From: Psychrobacter urativorans
GTDB lineage: Bacteria; Pseudomonadota; Gammaproteobacteria; Pseudomonadales; Moraxellaceae
Assembly: GCF_904846675.1 (NCBI RefSeq)
Contig: NZ_CAJHBT010000008.1
Span: forward strand, 1 to 64,000
Direction of reading: 5' to 3'
Length of the DNA stretch: 64,000 nt
Made by a program: the position numbers and the translations under genes. Positions within the stretch are counted from its first letter, which is position 1, and every line of letters starts with the position of its first letter. Shown here in pieces: positions 23,632-33,167 of the stretch. The notes below the pieces were generated by a model. The model was not told the origin of the DNA. It saw only the letters and a list, made by a program, of their open reading frames with translations, and did not search any database.

Positions 23632-26553
23632 CTAACGATTGGGAACGGTTAGACGTTGGCCGCGCTGTAACATGGTATCAGCAGCAATCTTATTCATGTC
23701 AGCAAGCTCTTGGGCTGAGACCCCATATTTACGTGCCAGCCCAATCAAGCTATCACCTGAACCTACGGTATAACTGACTGTGGTTTTGGGAACTTTGATA
23801 GTTTGCCCAAGCTGTAACTGTCCAGTAGTCGCCATATTATTAGTCGCTGCTAAATCATCGACTGAGACCCCAAAACGCCGCGCTAATGCAATCAAACCAT
23901 CACCGGGTTGGACTTTATAGCTCTCAATATTACTAAGGTCTTTACCACCGCTACTGCTCGACGATGTGCTACTACTACTTTTAGACGTCGATGGCGTAGC
24001 CCTGCTACCATTGGCAGGGATAGTAATACTGCGCCCTAATATTAAGTTTGAATTGGTGTTTAGCTCATTGGCTGATGCCAAATCACTGATACCGATGTTG
24101 TAGCGTTTTGCCACGCCCGTCAAGGTGTCACCTGACTGTATTTTGTAGCTGATTGGCTTGGCATTTAACTGGCGTTCAGCTTGTGCCTTAGTTACCGGTA
24201 CTTTAATGGTTTGCCCACGTTGCAGGCGGGCTTGGTTATCAAAGCTGCTGTTGACAGCGGCTACTTGGGTAGCACTGACGCCAATACTATTGGCAATACC
24301 TGTTAAGGTATCCCCTGATTTTACCGTATAGTTACTGGTAGGCGTCGAGGTGTTTGTGTTGCTGCTATTGCTAGAACTGCCGGTGTTTTTAGAGCCAGTA
24401 CTTGCTGTGGCAGATACTTTACCAGCTATTAACCACAGCTTTTGATCTCTCAATAAATCCGCATGGGTACTTAAATTGTTATAAGTAGCCAGTTGAGATA
24501 CTGATAAGCCAAAGCGATTGGCGGTACCAATTAGCGTGTCACCTGCTTGCACAACATAGCTATCAGGTTTTCTGGGTGCAGTACTGGCGCTAGAGCTGCT
24601 GTTGCTAGTAGAACTGTTACTCTTGGTGCTAGAACTAGTGGTGCTTAATGGCTCAATAGTTTTAGCATTATATAAATATAAGGTGCTGCCAGTGTATAGC
24701 TTAGCGCCTGGATCTATTTGGTTCCATTCAGCGATATCACGCCAGCTAAGATCTGCACGGCTGGCAATATTAACTAAGGTATCGCCACTTTTTATCTTAT
24801 AAGTCGTTCGGGTGCCCTTAGGTTTTGGCGTACTGGCTGGAGTGCTAGCAAAGCTAAGCTTCTTATCTTTGCCGCTAGCTTCTAGGATAGATAGCTGTGT
24901 CTGTACCGCTGACAGTTTAATATTACCATCGATGGCACTAATCACATCACTCACGCCTGGTGACTGTCGCATAATTTGGGCAGCAATGAAATCGCGCTCT
25001 TCTCTAGTTAGCGCCGGCTCTTGGGTAATCGTATTGTTTTGGGTAATTTGGGCTGAAGTGGTCGGCAGGCTATTACTACTTTTTAGCTCAGCATTAATTC
25101 TACTGGTTTCTTTACTAGTAATAGGAGGCTCACTACTGATAGGCGTATTACTACTATAGACAGAACTGCTAATTAGGGTGGACGATGGCGAGATGTAACT
25201 GGTCGTTTGCTGTGGCACATTAGCGCTGGCAGCATATTCAGCTAAGCCGCTCCCCGTAGAGGGTAATGATGAGTTGCTATAAGGCTGGTTATTATAGCTT
25301 GGCGTTGTAGTAGTAGAACTAGATTTCGGTGGCGTGTAGCTAGGACTGGGACTTGGCGTATAGCTAGGGCTTGGGCTGCTACTAGGCACACTTGAGGCTA
25401 TCACATTACTGGTGCCGTTGCCTTTTAATGAGCTGAGACTAGCATCAACGTTAAGATCAACATCATTAGGAATGATGACTCGCTGTGGGCCTGAACCATC
25501 AATACGCGCTGAAGTAAGGGCCGTATTAAGCTTTTCTAGCTCATCGTAACTGACCCCTGTCAATTGTGACACTTCCGCTAAGCTCACGCCATAATTAGCT
25601 GGTACACTGCGAAAATGCTGACGGTTAGCAATCGCTGGTAAATACACACCATACTGCTGAGGATTGGAGACAATATCTGCGACAGCTAAAAAACGTGGGA
25701 CATAATTCATGGTTTCGGTTGGTAGTTTAAGCGACCAATAGTCAGTTGGCAGACCACGCGCAGCATTGGCATCGATCGCTTTTTGGATACGGCCAGGTCC
25801 AGCGTTATAAGATGCTAAAGCCAGCTCCCAACTGCCGAACTGATTGTGTAATGCCGTAAGATAATCATAGGCAGCGCGCGTTGATTCAATCACATCGCGG
25901 CGACCATCATAGGTGCTACTTTGATTCAGGCCAAAGATACGACCGGTACTAGGAACAAACTGCCACAAACCTGCCGCAGCAGCACTACTAGTCCCACTAG
26001 GATCGTAAGAGCTTTCAATCACTGGTAACAATGCCAGCTCAGTTGGAATGTTACGGCGTTCAGCTTCACGCACAGTGTGGTACAAGTAACGGCTTGAACG
26101 AGCAGTCAAGCGGTTTAGATAATCCTGCCGACTGGTAAACCAGCTTTTTTGAGCTTCAATACGTGGATCATATTTTACTTTACCACCGTTAACCTGATAG
26201 CCGGCACGTAGCCTGTCCCACAAATCCCCGTACTGTTGAATAGCGAGCTGACTACTCTCAACCATCGTCATATCAGTTGCTTCTAACAAATCTGCCAACT
26301 CATCTAAACTGTCTGCATCCAGATAGGCAGTTGAATAGTCATCGCTGGTTGTAGGCGTATTCGATGGCCTAGGTCTGGGAGTGGCGGCAGTATGATTGAC
26401 TGGACGTTTGGTCACAATAGGCGTGCCAGTAGTCGCACCTGTATTTTTTACAGTTGACGTATTACTACTACAGGCGCTGATGAGCAAGGTCGAGACGGCA
26501 AGCGTGAGTGGTAAAGCAATGAACGAGCGATAATTTAAGGTCACAATAGGCAT
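23632..26553 (-). CDS. mltD: MltD-type lytic transglycosylase lipoprotein with six LysM domains
   Basis: A 973-aa lipoprotein with lipobox Ile-Ser-Ala-Cys (Cys28). The SLT transglycosylase domain has its catalytic Glu near residue 179 (LPVIESSYDPSG), then AAGLWQFVPSTGR and ASYNAGPGRI. A degenerate LysM-like segment follows (VSLAEVSQLTGVSYDELE). After a long Ser/Thr/Pro-rich linker come six LysM modules at about residues 582-972, each starting with a Y-x-[VI]-x-[SAP]-G-D-x-L pattern. E. coli MltD is about 450 aa with two LysM copies, so both linker and LysM array are greatly expanded. It cleaves peptidoglycan from the outer membrane inner leaflet. It converges on the MltF-like gene. Confidence 0.88.
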   Translation of the reverse strand: MPIVTLNYRSFIALPLTLAVSTLLISACSSNTSTVKNTGATTGTPIVTKRPVNHTAATPRPRPSNTPTTSDDYSTAYLDADSLDELADLLEATDMTMVESSQLAIQQYGDLWDRLRAGYQVNGGKVKYDPRIEAQKSWFTSRQDYLNRLTARSSRYLYHTVREAERRNIPTELALLPVIESSYDPSGTSSAAAAGLWQFVPSTGRIFGLNQSSTYDGRRDVIESTRAAYDYLTALHNQFGSWELALASYNAGPGRIQKAIDANAARGLPTDYWSLKLPTETMNYVPRFLAVADIVSNPQQYGVYLPAIANRQHFRSVPANYGVSLAEVSQLTGVSYDELEKLNTALTSARIDGSGPQRVIIPNDVDLNVDASLSSLKGNGTSNVIASSVPSSSPSPSYTPSPSPSYTPPKSSSTTTTPSYNNQPYSNSSLPSTGSGLAEYAASANVPQQTTSYISPSSTLISSSVYSSNTPISSEPPITSKETSRINAELKSSNSLPTTSAQITQNNTITQEPALTREERDFIAAQIMRQSPGVSDVISAIDGNIKLSAVQTQLSILEASGKDKKLSFASTPASTPKPKGTRTTYKIKSGDTLVNIASRADLSWRDIAEWNQIDPGAKLYTGSTLYLYNAKTIEPLSTTSSSTKSNSSTSNSSSSASTAPRKPDSYVVQAGDTLIGTANRFGLSVSQLATYNNLSTHADLLRDQKLWLIAGKVSATASTGSKNTGSSSNSSNTNTSTPTSNYTVKSGDTLTGIANSIGVSATQVAAVNSSFDNQARLQRGQTIKVPVTKAQAERQLNAKPISYKIQSGDTLTGVAKRYNIGISDLASANELNTNSNLILGRSITIPANGSRATPSTSKSSSSTSSSSSGGKDLSNIESYKVQPGDGLIALARRFGVSVDDLAATNNMATTGQLQLGQTIKVPKTTVSYTVGSGDSLIGLARKYGVSAQELADMNKIAADTMLQRGQRLTVPNR

Positions 26554-26673
26554 GATAGTGAGATTTTCCTAACGAGATAAATAAGAATAGACTAACAATA
26601 TAGTATGCAATATAAGCCAAACGCCTCTATCCTATAAAAAGGATAACGGACAAAATCCATACGACTCAGCTAA

Positions 26674-27168
26674 CTAATCAATAGTCACTTGCGATACAGC
26701 ACGCAATAATACCGCATTACCAGTCGTTACTGTCAGCGTTACTCGTGAAGTGGTGACAAACGAGACATTTTTGCCATCTTTTACCCAGCTCTCAGTCGTA
26801 TTAACATTGGCTTTAGCTTGCGAGCCAGTAGTCACGATATTATCAATACTGATATCATAGCGATAGTTTGAGGTTTGATTCCAGCTGCTTTGGAGCAATT
26901 TTAAATAGGCATTCTTATCCAAACTGGTAGATTTTCCTTTTCTTGACAGTGAAATAAGCGCATCATCAGAGACCAATTGGGCCACTTGATTGATATTTTT
27001 ACTATTAGCAGCTGACTTCATAGCAGTGGCATAGTTCTGTACCAAGCTTTCATTCATGGTTGCAGCCTGCGCACTGATAGTAACGGTACTTGCGACAGCG
27101 GCTAAGCCACCTACGCTGATGCTTTTTATCAATAGAGCCAATAGCCCTTTCTTCCAAATACGTTTCAT
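26674..27168 (-). CDS. secreted NTF2-like protein
   Basis: A 164-aa protein with a Sec signal peptide: MKRIWKKGLL basic start, hydrophobic core, and a cleavage site near AQA-AT. The mature part has the helix-then-sheet pattern of NTF2/SnoaL-like small alpha+beta folds (YATAMKSAANSKNINQVAQLVSDDALI... then alternating strands with NVNTTESWV and VTTSRVTL). No catalytic residues are evident and the function is unknown. The frame opens at a TTG at 27195, but TAAGGA lies just upstream of the ATG at 27168, so that start was chosen. It is upstream of mltD on the same strand, 120 bp away, and could be cotranscribed with it. Confidence 0.7.
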   Translation of the reverse strand: MKRIWKKGLLALLIKSISVGGLAAVASTVTISAQAATMNESLVQNYATAMKSAANSKNINQVAQLVSDDALISLSRKGKSTSLDKNAYLKLLQSSWNQTSNYRYDISIDNIVTTGSQAKANVNTTESWVKDGKNVSFVTTSRVTLTVTTGNAVLLRAVSQVTID

Positions 27169-27464
27169 CACAGTCCTTAGCTTAGTCTTTAGCAATTTTG
27201 CTTTATTTTATTGACGATCTGATTGACGTTTTTTGATTAACGGTTCGCACTTTTAATTAATTTTATCCACTTTATTAATTCTTGTTTAAATTTTAGTAGT
27301 AACCACTTATGCTATCACTAAATTCTCACACCTATGTAACGCCGTGTGCAATTATTGATAGCATAAATGGCGGTATATTTTTCAATATTTATTCATTTCA
27401 GCCACTAATCATAATGCACCGAATGTAGCCTTTAAGCTCTTTGCTCGGTAAGCATGATGCTATT

Positions 27465-28868
27465 TTAATATTTAGAGTCAGTCACCACTCCATCATCATA
27501 GGACTCATCATCATTAATTTTCATGCCAAGGCGCTCAACGCGTCTGTCCATCATTTGCCGAGCCAGCGCCTGCATGTCTTCAACGCGGTCTATCTCATCG
27601 ACAATCTCAAGTCCGAGCAAGGTTTCGAGCACATCTTCTAAGGCGACTAATCCCTTAACTTCACCGTATTCACCGACGGTAATGGCAATATGTATGCGGT
27701 TTTTTAGCATTAGATCTAATAAGTCAAACAATTTCATTTTGGAGAATACAAAGGTAATCTCGCGCTGAAACTGAGTCAGCGGCTTATGCACCGCGTGATT
27801 AACCTTGGCTAATAGCATGTCGGTTTTTAATACAAAACCGGTAATATTATCCAGATCGCCGTCATAAATTGGCAAGCGCGAAAAGGTCAGCTTAGGCCGA
27901 TCGACTAACAATTCAGCGACCGTTTTATTTTCCTCAAACGCCAGCATTACTGAACGCGGGGTCATGATATCTTCGACCTTAATCGCACCGAATGCCAGCA
28001 AGTTACGAATAATACGCGCCTCTAACGGATCAATTTGGCCAGCTTCCTCACCAATACTGGCAAGGGCAGAAAACTCTCGGCGGCTAAACACATTGGTATC
28101 TTTACCACGTACTAGTAGTTTAGTTAGACGCTCAGACAGCCAAATAAGAGGATATAAAATAACAATAATGCCGCGCACAAAATAAGCCACTGGGCCGCTA
28201 AGCTGTCGCCAATATACTGTGCCCAATGTTTTGGGGATAATTTCAGAAAAAGTCAAGATAGCCAACGTCATTAGCGCTGAAAACAGTCCAAACCATGCGC
28301 TACCAAATACAATGGTTGCTTGTGCACCCGCGCCAATAGAGCCTAAAGTATTGGCCATCGTATTCAAGGTTAAGATAGCGGCCAGTGATTGATCGACTTT
28401 GTCTTGTTTTAAGCGCTTGAGCATTTGCGCTTTTCTAGGGTTGCTGTCTTGAACATCAGCAATATAGGAAGGCGTCATGCTCAGCAGTACTGATTCTGCC
28501 ATCGAGCAGACAAAGGACAGGCCAATTGCCATACTGACAAAACCAATCAACAATACCACATTGGTAGTAGTGGGCTCGGTAATGGTTTCAGCGGCTAGGG
28601 CTGGATAAGGCAATAGAGTTAATAATAAAGTTATAATCGCTGTTACAACGGTCAAACGTGAACGATAACCGGTTGTTGTCGGGGGAGGTTTAGAAGACGC
28701 CGCTTTACGACAAGCGCGCGGACGACATAAACGGGGTGCAAATAAAAAAGTGTTGAACAAGTTAGGTAACCTAGACAAAGAAGCGAGATAAGAAAGGCGG
28801 TAAACATTTGCGCCTTTTAACTGTAAACATAGCGATTTTATATTAGCATTGATAGTCCAATTTAACAA
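27465..28868 (-). CDS. CNNM/CBS-domain membrane protein (hemolysin C / CorC-CorB family)
   Basis: An inner-membrane protein with a CNNM (DUF21) domain: about four membrane segments from VVLLIGFVSMAIGLSF to GIIVILYPLIWLSERL, including the conserved ILTFSEIIPKTLG. A pair of CBS domains follows (VEDIMTPRSVMLAF... and EYGEVKGLVALEDVLETLLG). The family is linked to magnesium/cobalt homeostasis and adenine-nucleotide sensing. The C-terminal CorC_HlyC transporter-associated domain is missing, which is typical of the DUF21-CBS subgroup. There is no ATG before the first membrane segment; the start must be TTG or another rare codon. The coordinate given (TTG, 28868) is the longest reading, and one preceded by AGG at a TTG near 28757 is an alternative. 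Confidence 0.8.
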   Translation of the reverse strand: MLNWTINANIKSLCLQLKGANVYRLSYLASLSRLPNLFNTFLFAPRLCRPRACRKAASSKPPPTTTGYRSRLTVVTAIITLLLTLLPYPALAAETITEPTTTNVVLLIGFVSMAIGLSFVCSMAESVLLSMTPSYIADVQDSNPRKAQMLKRLKQDKVDQSLAAILTLNTMANTLGSIGAGAQATIVFGSAWFGLFSALMTLAILTFSEIIPKTLGTVYWRQLSGPVAYFVRGIIVILYPLIWLSERLTKLLVRGKDTNVFSRREFSALASIGEEAGQIDPLEARIIRNLLAFGAIKVEDIMTPRSVMLAFEENKTVAELLVDRPKLTFSRLPIYDGDLDNITGFVLKTDMLLAKVNHAVHKPLTQFQREITFVFSKMKLFDLLDLMLKNRIHIAITVGEYGEVKGLVALEDVLETLLGLEIVDEIDRVEDMQALARQMMDRRVERLGMKINDDESYDDGVVTDSKY

Positions 28869-29175
28869 TAAGTCGCTATTTCAGTTGCTTGTTTCAGTTG
28901 GGTGCTTCGATAAGCTGTTTTAATCAATTATTTTAGATATATTCAAGTAGCGGCCACCCCTACTCCAGCACGTCATTATTTAAACTTTATTTTCAAAACT
29001 TTCTTAATATGAATAATAGTCTAAAAGTATTGCTATCGATGGCGACTAGAATGATGCTGGTCAGGCGATAATAGAAGAAAAATAGGCGTGTCTTATGATT
29101 AACAGTTACCAAGTCTGGGAATTTTTGTTACTATGCGTCTAATTTATTATCGTCTACAACTCATTGAGAGATATT
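28869..29175. other. divergent CNNM/yajC intergenic region
   Basis: The 307-bp gap holds the yajC-secDF promoter region. No recognisable motif, ORF or RNA was found. Confidence 0.35.
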
Positions 29176-29502
29176 ATGAGCTTTTTTATTCAGTCTGCCC
29201 ACGCCGCTGACGCGGCTGGTGGCGCTTCACTATTCGGTCAAATCTTACTGCCAGTAGCTTTTTTTGCTATTTTTTACTTTTTGGTCATTCGCCCACAGTC
29301 TAAACGTACTAAAGAACACCGTACGATGGTGAATGCGTTAACCGTTGGCAGCGAAATCATCTTTGCTGGCGGCCTCATGGGTCGTATCAAAAAGCTTGAA
29401 GGCGACTACGCTATCGTAAGCTTGAATAATAATACCGATATTAAAGTACAGCGCGCCTCGGTCATCTCAGTATTACCTACTGGTACTATCGAGAGCGTTT
29501 AA
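29176..29502 (+). CDS. yajC: preprotein translocase subunit YajC
   Basis: A 108-aa single-span inner membrane protein of the SecDF-YajC accessory complex. The N-terminal MSFFIQSAHAADAAG resembles a short signal-like lead, then the membrane helix ILLPVAFFAIFYFLVIRPQ with the family signature FLVIRPQ, and a cytoplasmic basic domain (TVGSEIIFAGGLMGRI). The frame begins at a TTG at 29164; the ATG at 29176 with GAGAG upstream gives the usual length. It precedes secD and secF, as in most gammaproteobacteria; tgt and queA are not here. Confidence 0.93.
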   Translation: MSFFIQSAHAADAAGGASLFGQILLPVAFFAIFYFLVIRPQSKRTKEHRTMVNALTVGSEIIFAGGLMGRIKKLEGDYAIVSLNNNTDIKVQRASVISVLPTGTIESV

Positions 29503-29809
29503 TTATTCAGATTGTAATATCAGTTATGGTATGAGTAACCCTGTTTGTACTTATCTTTATGATAGTATTTATGACCGTGTTTAAGGACGTTATTTAAGAG
29601 AGTGACCGCTAATAATTCGAGGTCACTTTCTACTATATATTATATTGTTAACACTCCATAGCTTTACGCTTTATTATCATAGCGGATAAGCGCAATGATG
29701 GGTGATTGCAAACGCTGAACATTTATGGCTGCCCATAGCAATCGCAAACTTCCCATCTGCTGACTTGTGGCCTGCATCGCCAGTATTTTATCAACCTAAA
29801 GAAGTGATT
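29503..29809. other. yajC-secD intergenic region with hairpin
   Basis: A 307-bp gap, long for a yajC-secD operon. It contains a 10-bp hairpin with one G-U pair (29598-29607 with 29621-29630) that might attenuate or end yajC transcripts; only a weak T-content follows. No ORF is supported. Confidence 0.4.
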
Positions 29810-31687
29810 ATGCAATATCCCGCTTGGAAATACTTTGTCATCCTCCTCGTACTCATCGTTGCCGGCCTGTATGCTGCTCCTAATCTTTACCCTGATGAAC
29901 CTGCGGTACAGATTACTAGTGCAGCAGCGGGAACGCAGCTGTCTGAAGGTATCTTAACCCAATCACAGAGTCTACTCGAGGATGCGGGCGTGAGCCATCA
30001 TGACGGTACCTTTGAGGGCAATAGTGCACTGGTACGCCTAGACAATCCAGTCGCTCAGCTCAAAGCACAAGAGGTCTTACGACAGAACTTGGGCGATGAC
30101 TATGTGGTGGCGCTTAACCTTGCGCAAACGACGCCGCAATGGCTACGTGACATCGGTGCTAAGCCAATGAAGCTGGGTCTAGATTTGCGCGGCGGGGTAC
30201 GCTTTGTCTTAGAAGTGGATATGAATAAGGCGCTGGAGCAGCGTTTGACCAGTGCCAGTCGTGATGTGCGCCGTGACCTACGGGCTGAGCGTATTGCTAT
30301 TAAAGGGATTAAAACTGAATCCCAAGGTGTTGTATTACATTTTGCCGATACCGATATTCGTAACCGTGCTCAAAACATCTTGCAAGGCTCGATGGGCAAT
30401 ACTTTTACATTGCAGTCATCTATTGATGATCAAGGTCCTGCGCTAATCATGGCATATAACGATGCCACCTTAGACGAGATTAACAGCTATGCGGTCAACC
30501 AAAACTTGACTACCCTGCGCAATCGTATTAGTGAGCTTGGCGTTGCCGAAGCCTTAGTCCAATCACAAGGTGCTAGCCGTATCGTCGTCGAGCTTCCAGG
30601 TGTACAGGATACTGCTGAAGCCAAACGTGTTCTTGGTCGTACCGCGAACCTTGAGTTCCGTATGGTCGCCAAAGACAGCGCAAACTTCATGGGCGGCATT
30701 CCGCCTGCGGGCACCGAAGCTTTCCCATTTAGAACGCTTGATGGTCAGCCAGTATTGCTAGAGCGCCAAGCGATTGTTACCGGTGATAAAGTGACTAACG
30801 CGCAAACCAGTCTCGATGAGAGCGGTCGTCCTGAGGTTAATATTACCTTGGACAGCGCGGGTGGTAAGCTGATGCAAAACGCTACCCGTACTGCCGTCGG
30901 TGAGCAAATGGCAGTTCTGTTCATTGAAAATAAACAGAAAGTTACTTATGAGGAAGATCCAGCTACTGGCGAGACCGTTGAAGTACGGACGCCTTATGCA
31001 GAAACCAAAGTAATTAATCGTGCTAATATTCAAGCAGTACTGGGATCATCATTCCGCATCACAGGTCTAGATAGCAATGCGGAAGCGGCCGAACTGGCAT
31101 TATTATTACGCTCAGGAGCACTTGCTGCACCAATGTATTTCGTAGAAGAACGGACGATTGGTCCCTCACTGGGTCAAGAAAATATTGATAAAGGTCTGTT
31201 TTCAACGCAAGTCGGCTATCTATTAGTCTTTGCCTTTATGATTATTTTCTATCGTCTGTTTGGTTTAATTGCTAACGTCGCCCTAGCGATTAACGTCATT
31301 ATCATCATGGCAATTATGTCTATTCTAGGCTCATCGCTGACTCTACCCGGTATTGCTGGTATCGTACTGACCATTGGTATGGCAGTAGATGCCAACGTAC
31401 TGATATTTGAGCGTATACGCGAGGAGCTAGCAAATGGGGTGCGACCCAAGTCCGCTGTTACGGCAGGCTTTGATCGCGCCTTTAGTAGTGTTTTCGATGC
31501 CAACATCACCACGTTATTGGTCGCATTTATCCTGTTTGCTATCGGCACCGGTCCGATTAAAGGTTTTGCGATCACCTTAGCAATCGGTATTGTCAGCTCG
31601 TTATTTACGGCACTTTTGGTGACGCGTGCGCTGGTACAAATTGCTTACGGTAAGCGTAAATCACTCAAACGTTTGAGCATCGGCTAG
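29810..31687 (+). CDS. secD: protein translocase subunit SecD
   Basis: SecD, with SecF, uses proton motive force to pull exported proteins out of SecYEG on the periplasmic side. The first membrane helix is at the N terminus (WKYFVILLVLIVAGLYAAPNLYP). The large periplasmic P1 domain carries KLGLDLRGGVRFVLEVD. The C-terminal RND-type bundle of five helices has the conserved GMAVDANVLIFERIREEL. The open frame extends 36 codons upstream, but MQYPAWKY at 29810 begins the family alignment, giving 625 aa. The ribosome site is weak (AAAGAAGTG). secF follows after 9 bp. Confidence 0.95.
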   Translation: MQYPAWKYFVILLVLIVAGLYAAPNLYPDEPAVQITSAAAGTQLSEGILTQSQSLLEDAGVSHHDGTFEGNSALVRLDNPVAQLKAQEVLRQNLGDDYVVALNLAQTTPQWLRDIGAKPMKLGLDLRGGVRFVLEVDMNKALEQRLTSASRDVRRDLRAERIAIKGIKTESQGVVLHFADTDIRNRAQNILQGSMGNTFTLQSSIDDQGPALIMAYNDATLDEINSYAVNQNLTTLRNRISELGVAEALVQSQGASRIVVELPGVQDTAEAKRVLGRTANLEFRMVAKDSANFMGGIPPAGTEAFPFRTLDGQPVLLERQAIVTGDKVTNAQTSLDESGRPEVNITLDSAGGKLMQNATRTAVGEQMAVLFIENKQKVTYEEDPATGETVEVRTPYAETKVINRANIQAVLGSSFRITGLDSNAEAAELALLLRSGALAAPMYFVEERTIGPSLGQENIDKGLFSTQVGYLLVFAFMIIFYRLFGLIANVALAINVIIIMAIMSILGSSLTLPGIAGIVLTIGMAVDANVLIFERIREELANGVRPKSAVTAGFDRAFSSVFDANITTLLVAFILFAIGTGPIKGFAITLAIGIVSSLFTALLVTRALVQIAYGKRKSLKRLSIG

Positions 31688-31696
31688 GAGAAAAAT

Positions 31697-32971
31697 ATGG
31701 CGATTGAACAGAACAATCCCCCAAGAAAAGAAAATACGCCAGCTTCTAACAGCTCAGGTGGCGGCTCAAACGGCAATCCCAATGACCCAAATGAAAAGGT
31801 GCGCCGCCGTAATAAACCACGCCGCGACGGTAAAGGCAGCAATAATCAAAAAAAAGCCTCTACTCGTCCATCATCACGCAAAGGTAAATCACAACGCGGT
31901 GACAAAAGCGGTCAAGAGCTAGCGACGCAAGCACCTATTACTGATATCGATGACTCTAATGAGTTGATGGATAGTGCTGATGATGCGGCAGCAAAAGCTG
32001 AAGGTGGTATTAAAGCCGTTGGTAATATGCGCATTATTCCTTTTATGAAGATAGAAAAGCCAATGGCAATTTTATCTATCTTTTTAGTCATTGCTAGTAT
32101 TATTGCCATTGCGGTTAATGGTCTTAACTTTGGCCTCGACTTTACAGGCGGCGTCTCTACAGATGTCCGCTATGAACAACCTGCTGAGCAAACTGAGGTG
32201 GTTAAAGCATTAGCAGATAATGGCTTTGATGATGCCGTCGTGCAGTATCTCGGTACGCGTCAAGAGCTGCTAGTGCGCTTGCCGCCACAGTCTGATAATA
32301 TCGAAGGTCTAAATACAACCCTTAATGAGGCGCTAGATCTACCTAATAACAAAGCTGAAATCAGTAACGTTAATATTATCGGTAGCCAAGTCGGTAACGA
32401 AGTCTATTTAAACTCAGTGATGGCCTTGGCATTAGCCTTGGTCTCCATGCTAGGTTATGTCGCCCTGCGCTTCCAATTTAAGCTAGCACTCGGCGCAGTG
32501 GTATCGTTATTTCATGATGCTATCGTGACTATCGGTGTGTTTGCCTTGTTCGGCTTTCCGTTTGACTTAACCGTATTAGCAGCGATTTTAGCACTGATTG
32601 GTTATTCGCTGAACGATACTATCGTGGTCTATGACCGTATTCGTGAAAACTTCCGCCGCGTGCGTGGTATCAGTCCACGTCAGACTATTGATTTGTCACT
32701 AACAGAGACTTTACGTCGTACTATTATGACGATTTCAACGGTCATGCTGGTCGTATTAGCGATGATGTTCTTAGGCGGTGATGGCCTCTACTGGTTCGCT
32801 GTCGCCCTATTCATCGGTCTGATTGCTGGCACCTACTCATCGACCTATATTGCAAGCTCTATTCCACTAAGCATGGGATTGTCGCGAGATGACTTTGTGG
32901 TAAAAGTGAAACCCGAGTTTGAAGAAGAAATTGTCACTTTTAATGATCCAAAGATGTTTGAACAAGACTGA
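31697..32971 (+). CDS. secF: protein translocase subunit SecF
   Basis: SecF partners SecD in the translocase. From residue ~115 the protein is standard: first helix MAILSIFLVIASIIAIAV, periplasmic GLDFTGGVSTDVRY, and the RND bundle with IGYSLNDTIVVYDRIREN. At 424 aa it is about 100 residues longer than E. coli SecF. The excess is an N-terminal cytoplasmic tail, first Lys/Arg/Gly/Ser-rich then acidic, with no predicted fold. The start is secure, because AGGAG is placed seven bases before the ATG at 31697 and no later ATG has a site. A strong terminator follows. Confidence 0.94.
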   Translation: MAIEQNNPPRKENTPASNSSGGGSNGNPNDPNEKVRRRNKPRRDGKGSNNQKKASTRPSSRKGKSQRGDKSGQELATQAPITDIDDSNELMDSADDAAAKAEGGIKAVGNMRIIPFMKIEKPMAILSIFLVIASIIAIAVNGLNFGLDFTGGVSTDVRYEQPAEQTEVVKALADNGFDDAVVQYLGTRQELLVRLPPQSDNIEGLNTTLNEALDLPNNKAEISNVNIIGSQVGNEVYLNSVMALALALVSMLGYVALRFQFKLALGAVVSLFHDAIVTIGVFALFGFPFDLTVLAAILALIGYSLNDTIVVYDRIRENFRRVRGISPRQTIDLSLTETLRRTIMTISTVMLVVLAMMFLGGDGLYWFAVALFIGLIAGTYSSTYIASSIPLSMGLSRDDFVVKVKPEFEEEIVTFNDPKMFEQD

Positions 32972-33018
32972 TATAGTCTACTAACAATAAAAGCAGCAGA
33001 TACCAAGCCGCCAACCTA

Positions 33019-33052
33019 CAAAGCACCTAATTCAATAGGTGCTTTGTTTTTA
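33019..33052 (+). terminator. terminator of yajC-secDF
   Basis: A perfect 10-bp stem (33019-33028 with 33037-33046), 8-nt loop and a T-run. Confidence 0.85.
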
Positions 33053-33167
33053 TGTCATTTTCACTTTTATTCATGCTACATTTATTAAATATTAAATTAT
33101 TTATTCTGTCGCCACACCATAAATGGGTGGTTAACATCACCTGTATTTTTGCATAAGTGATTATTTT

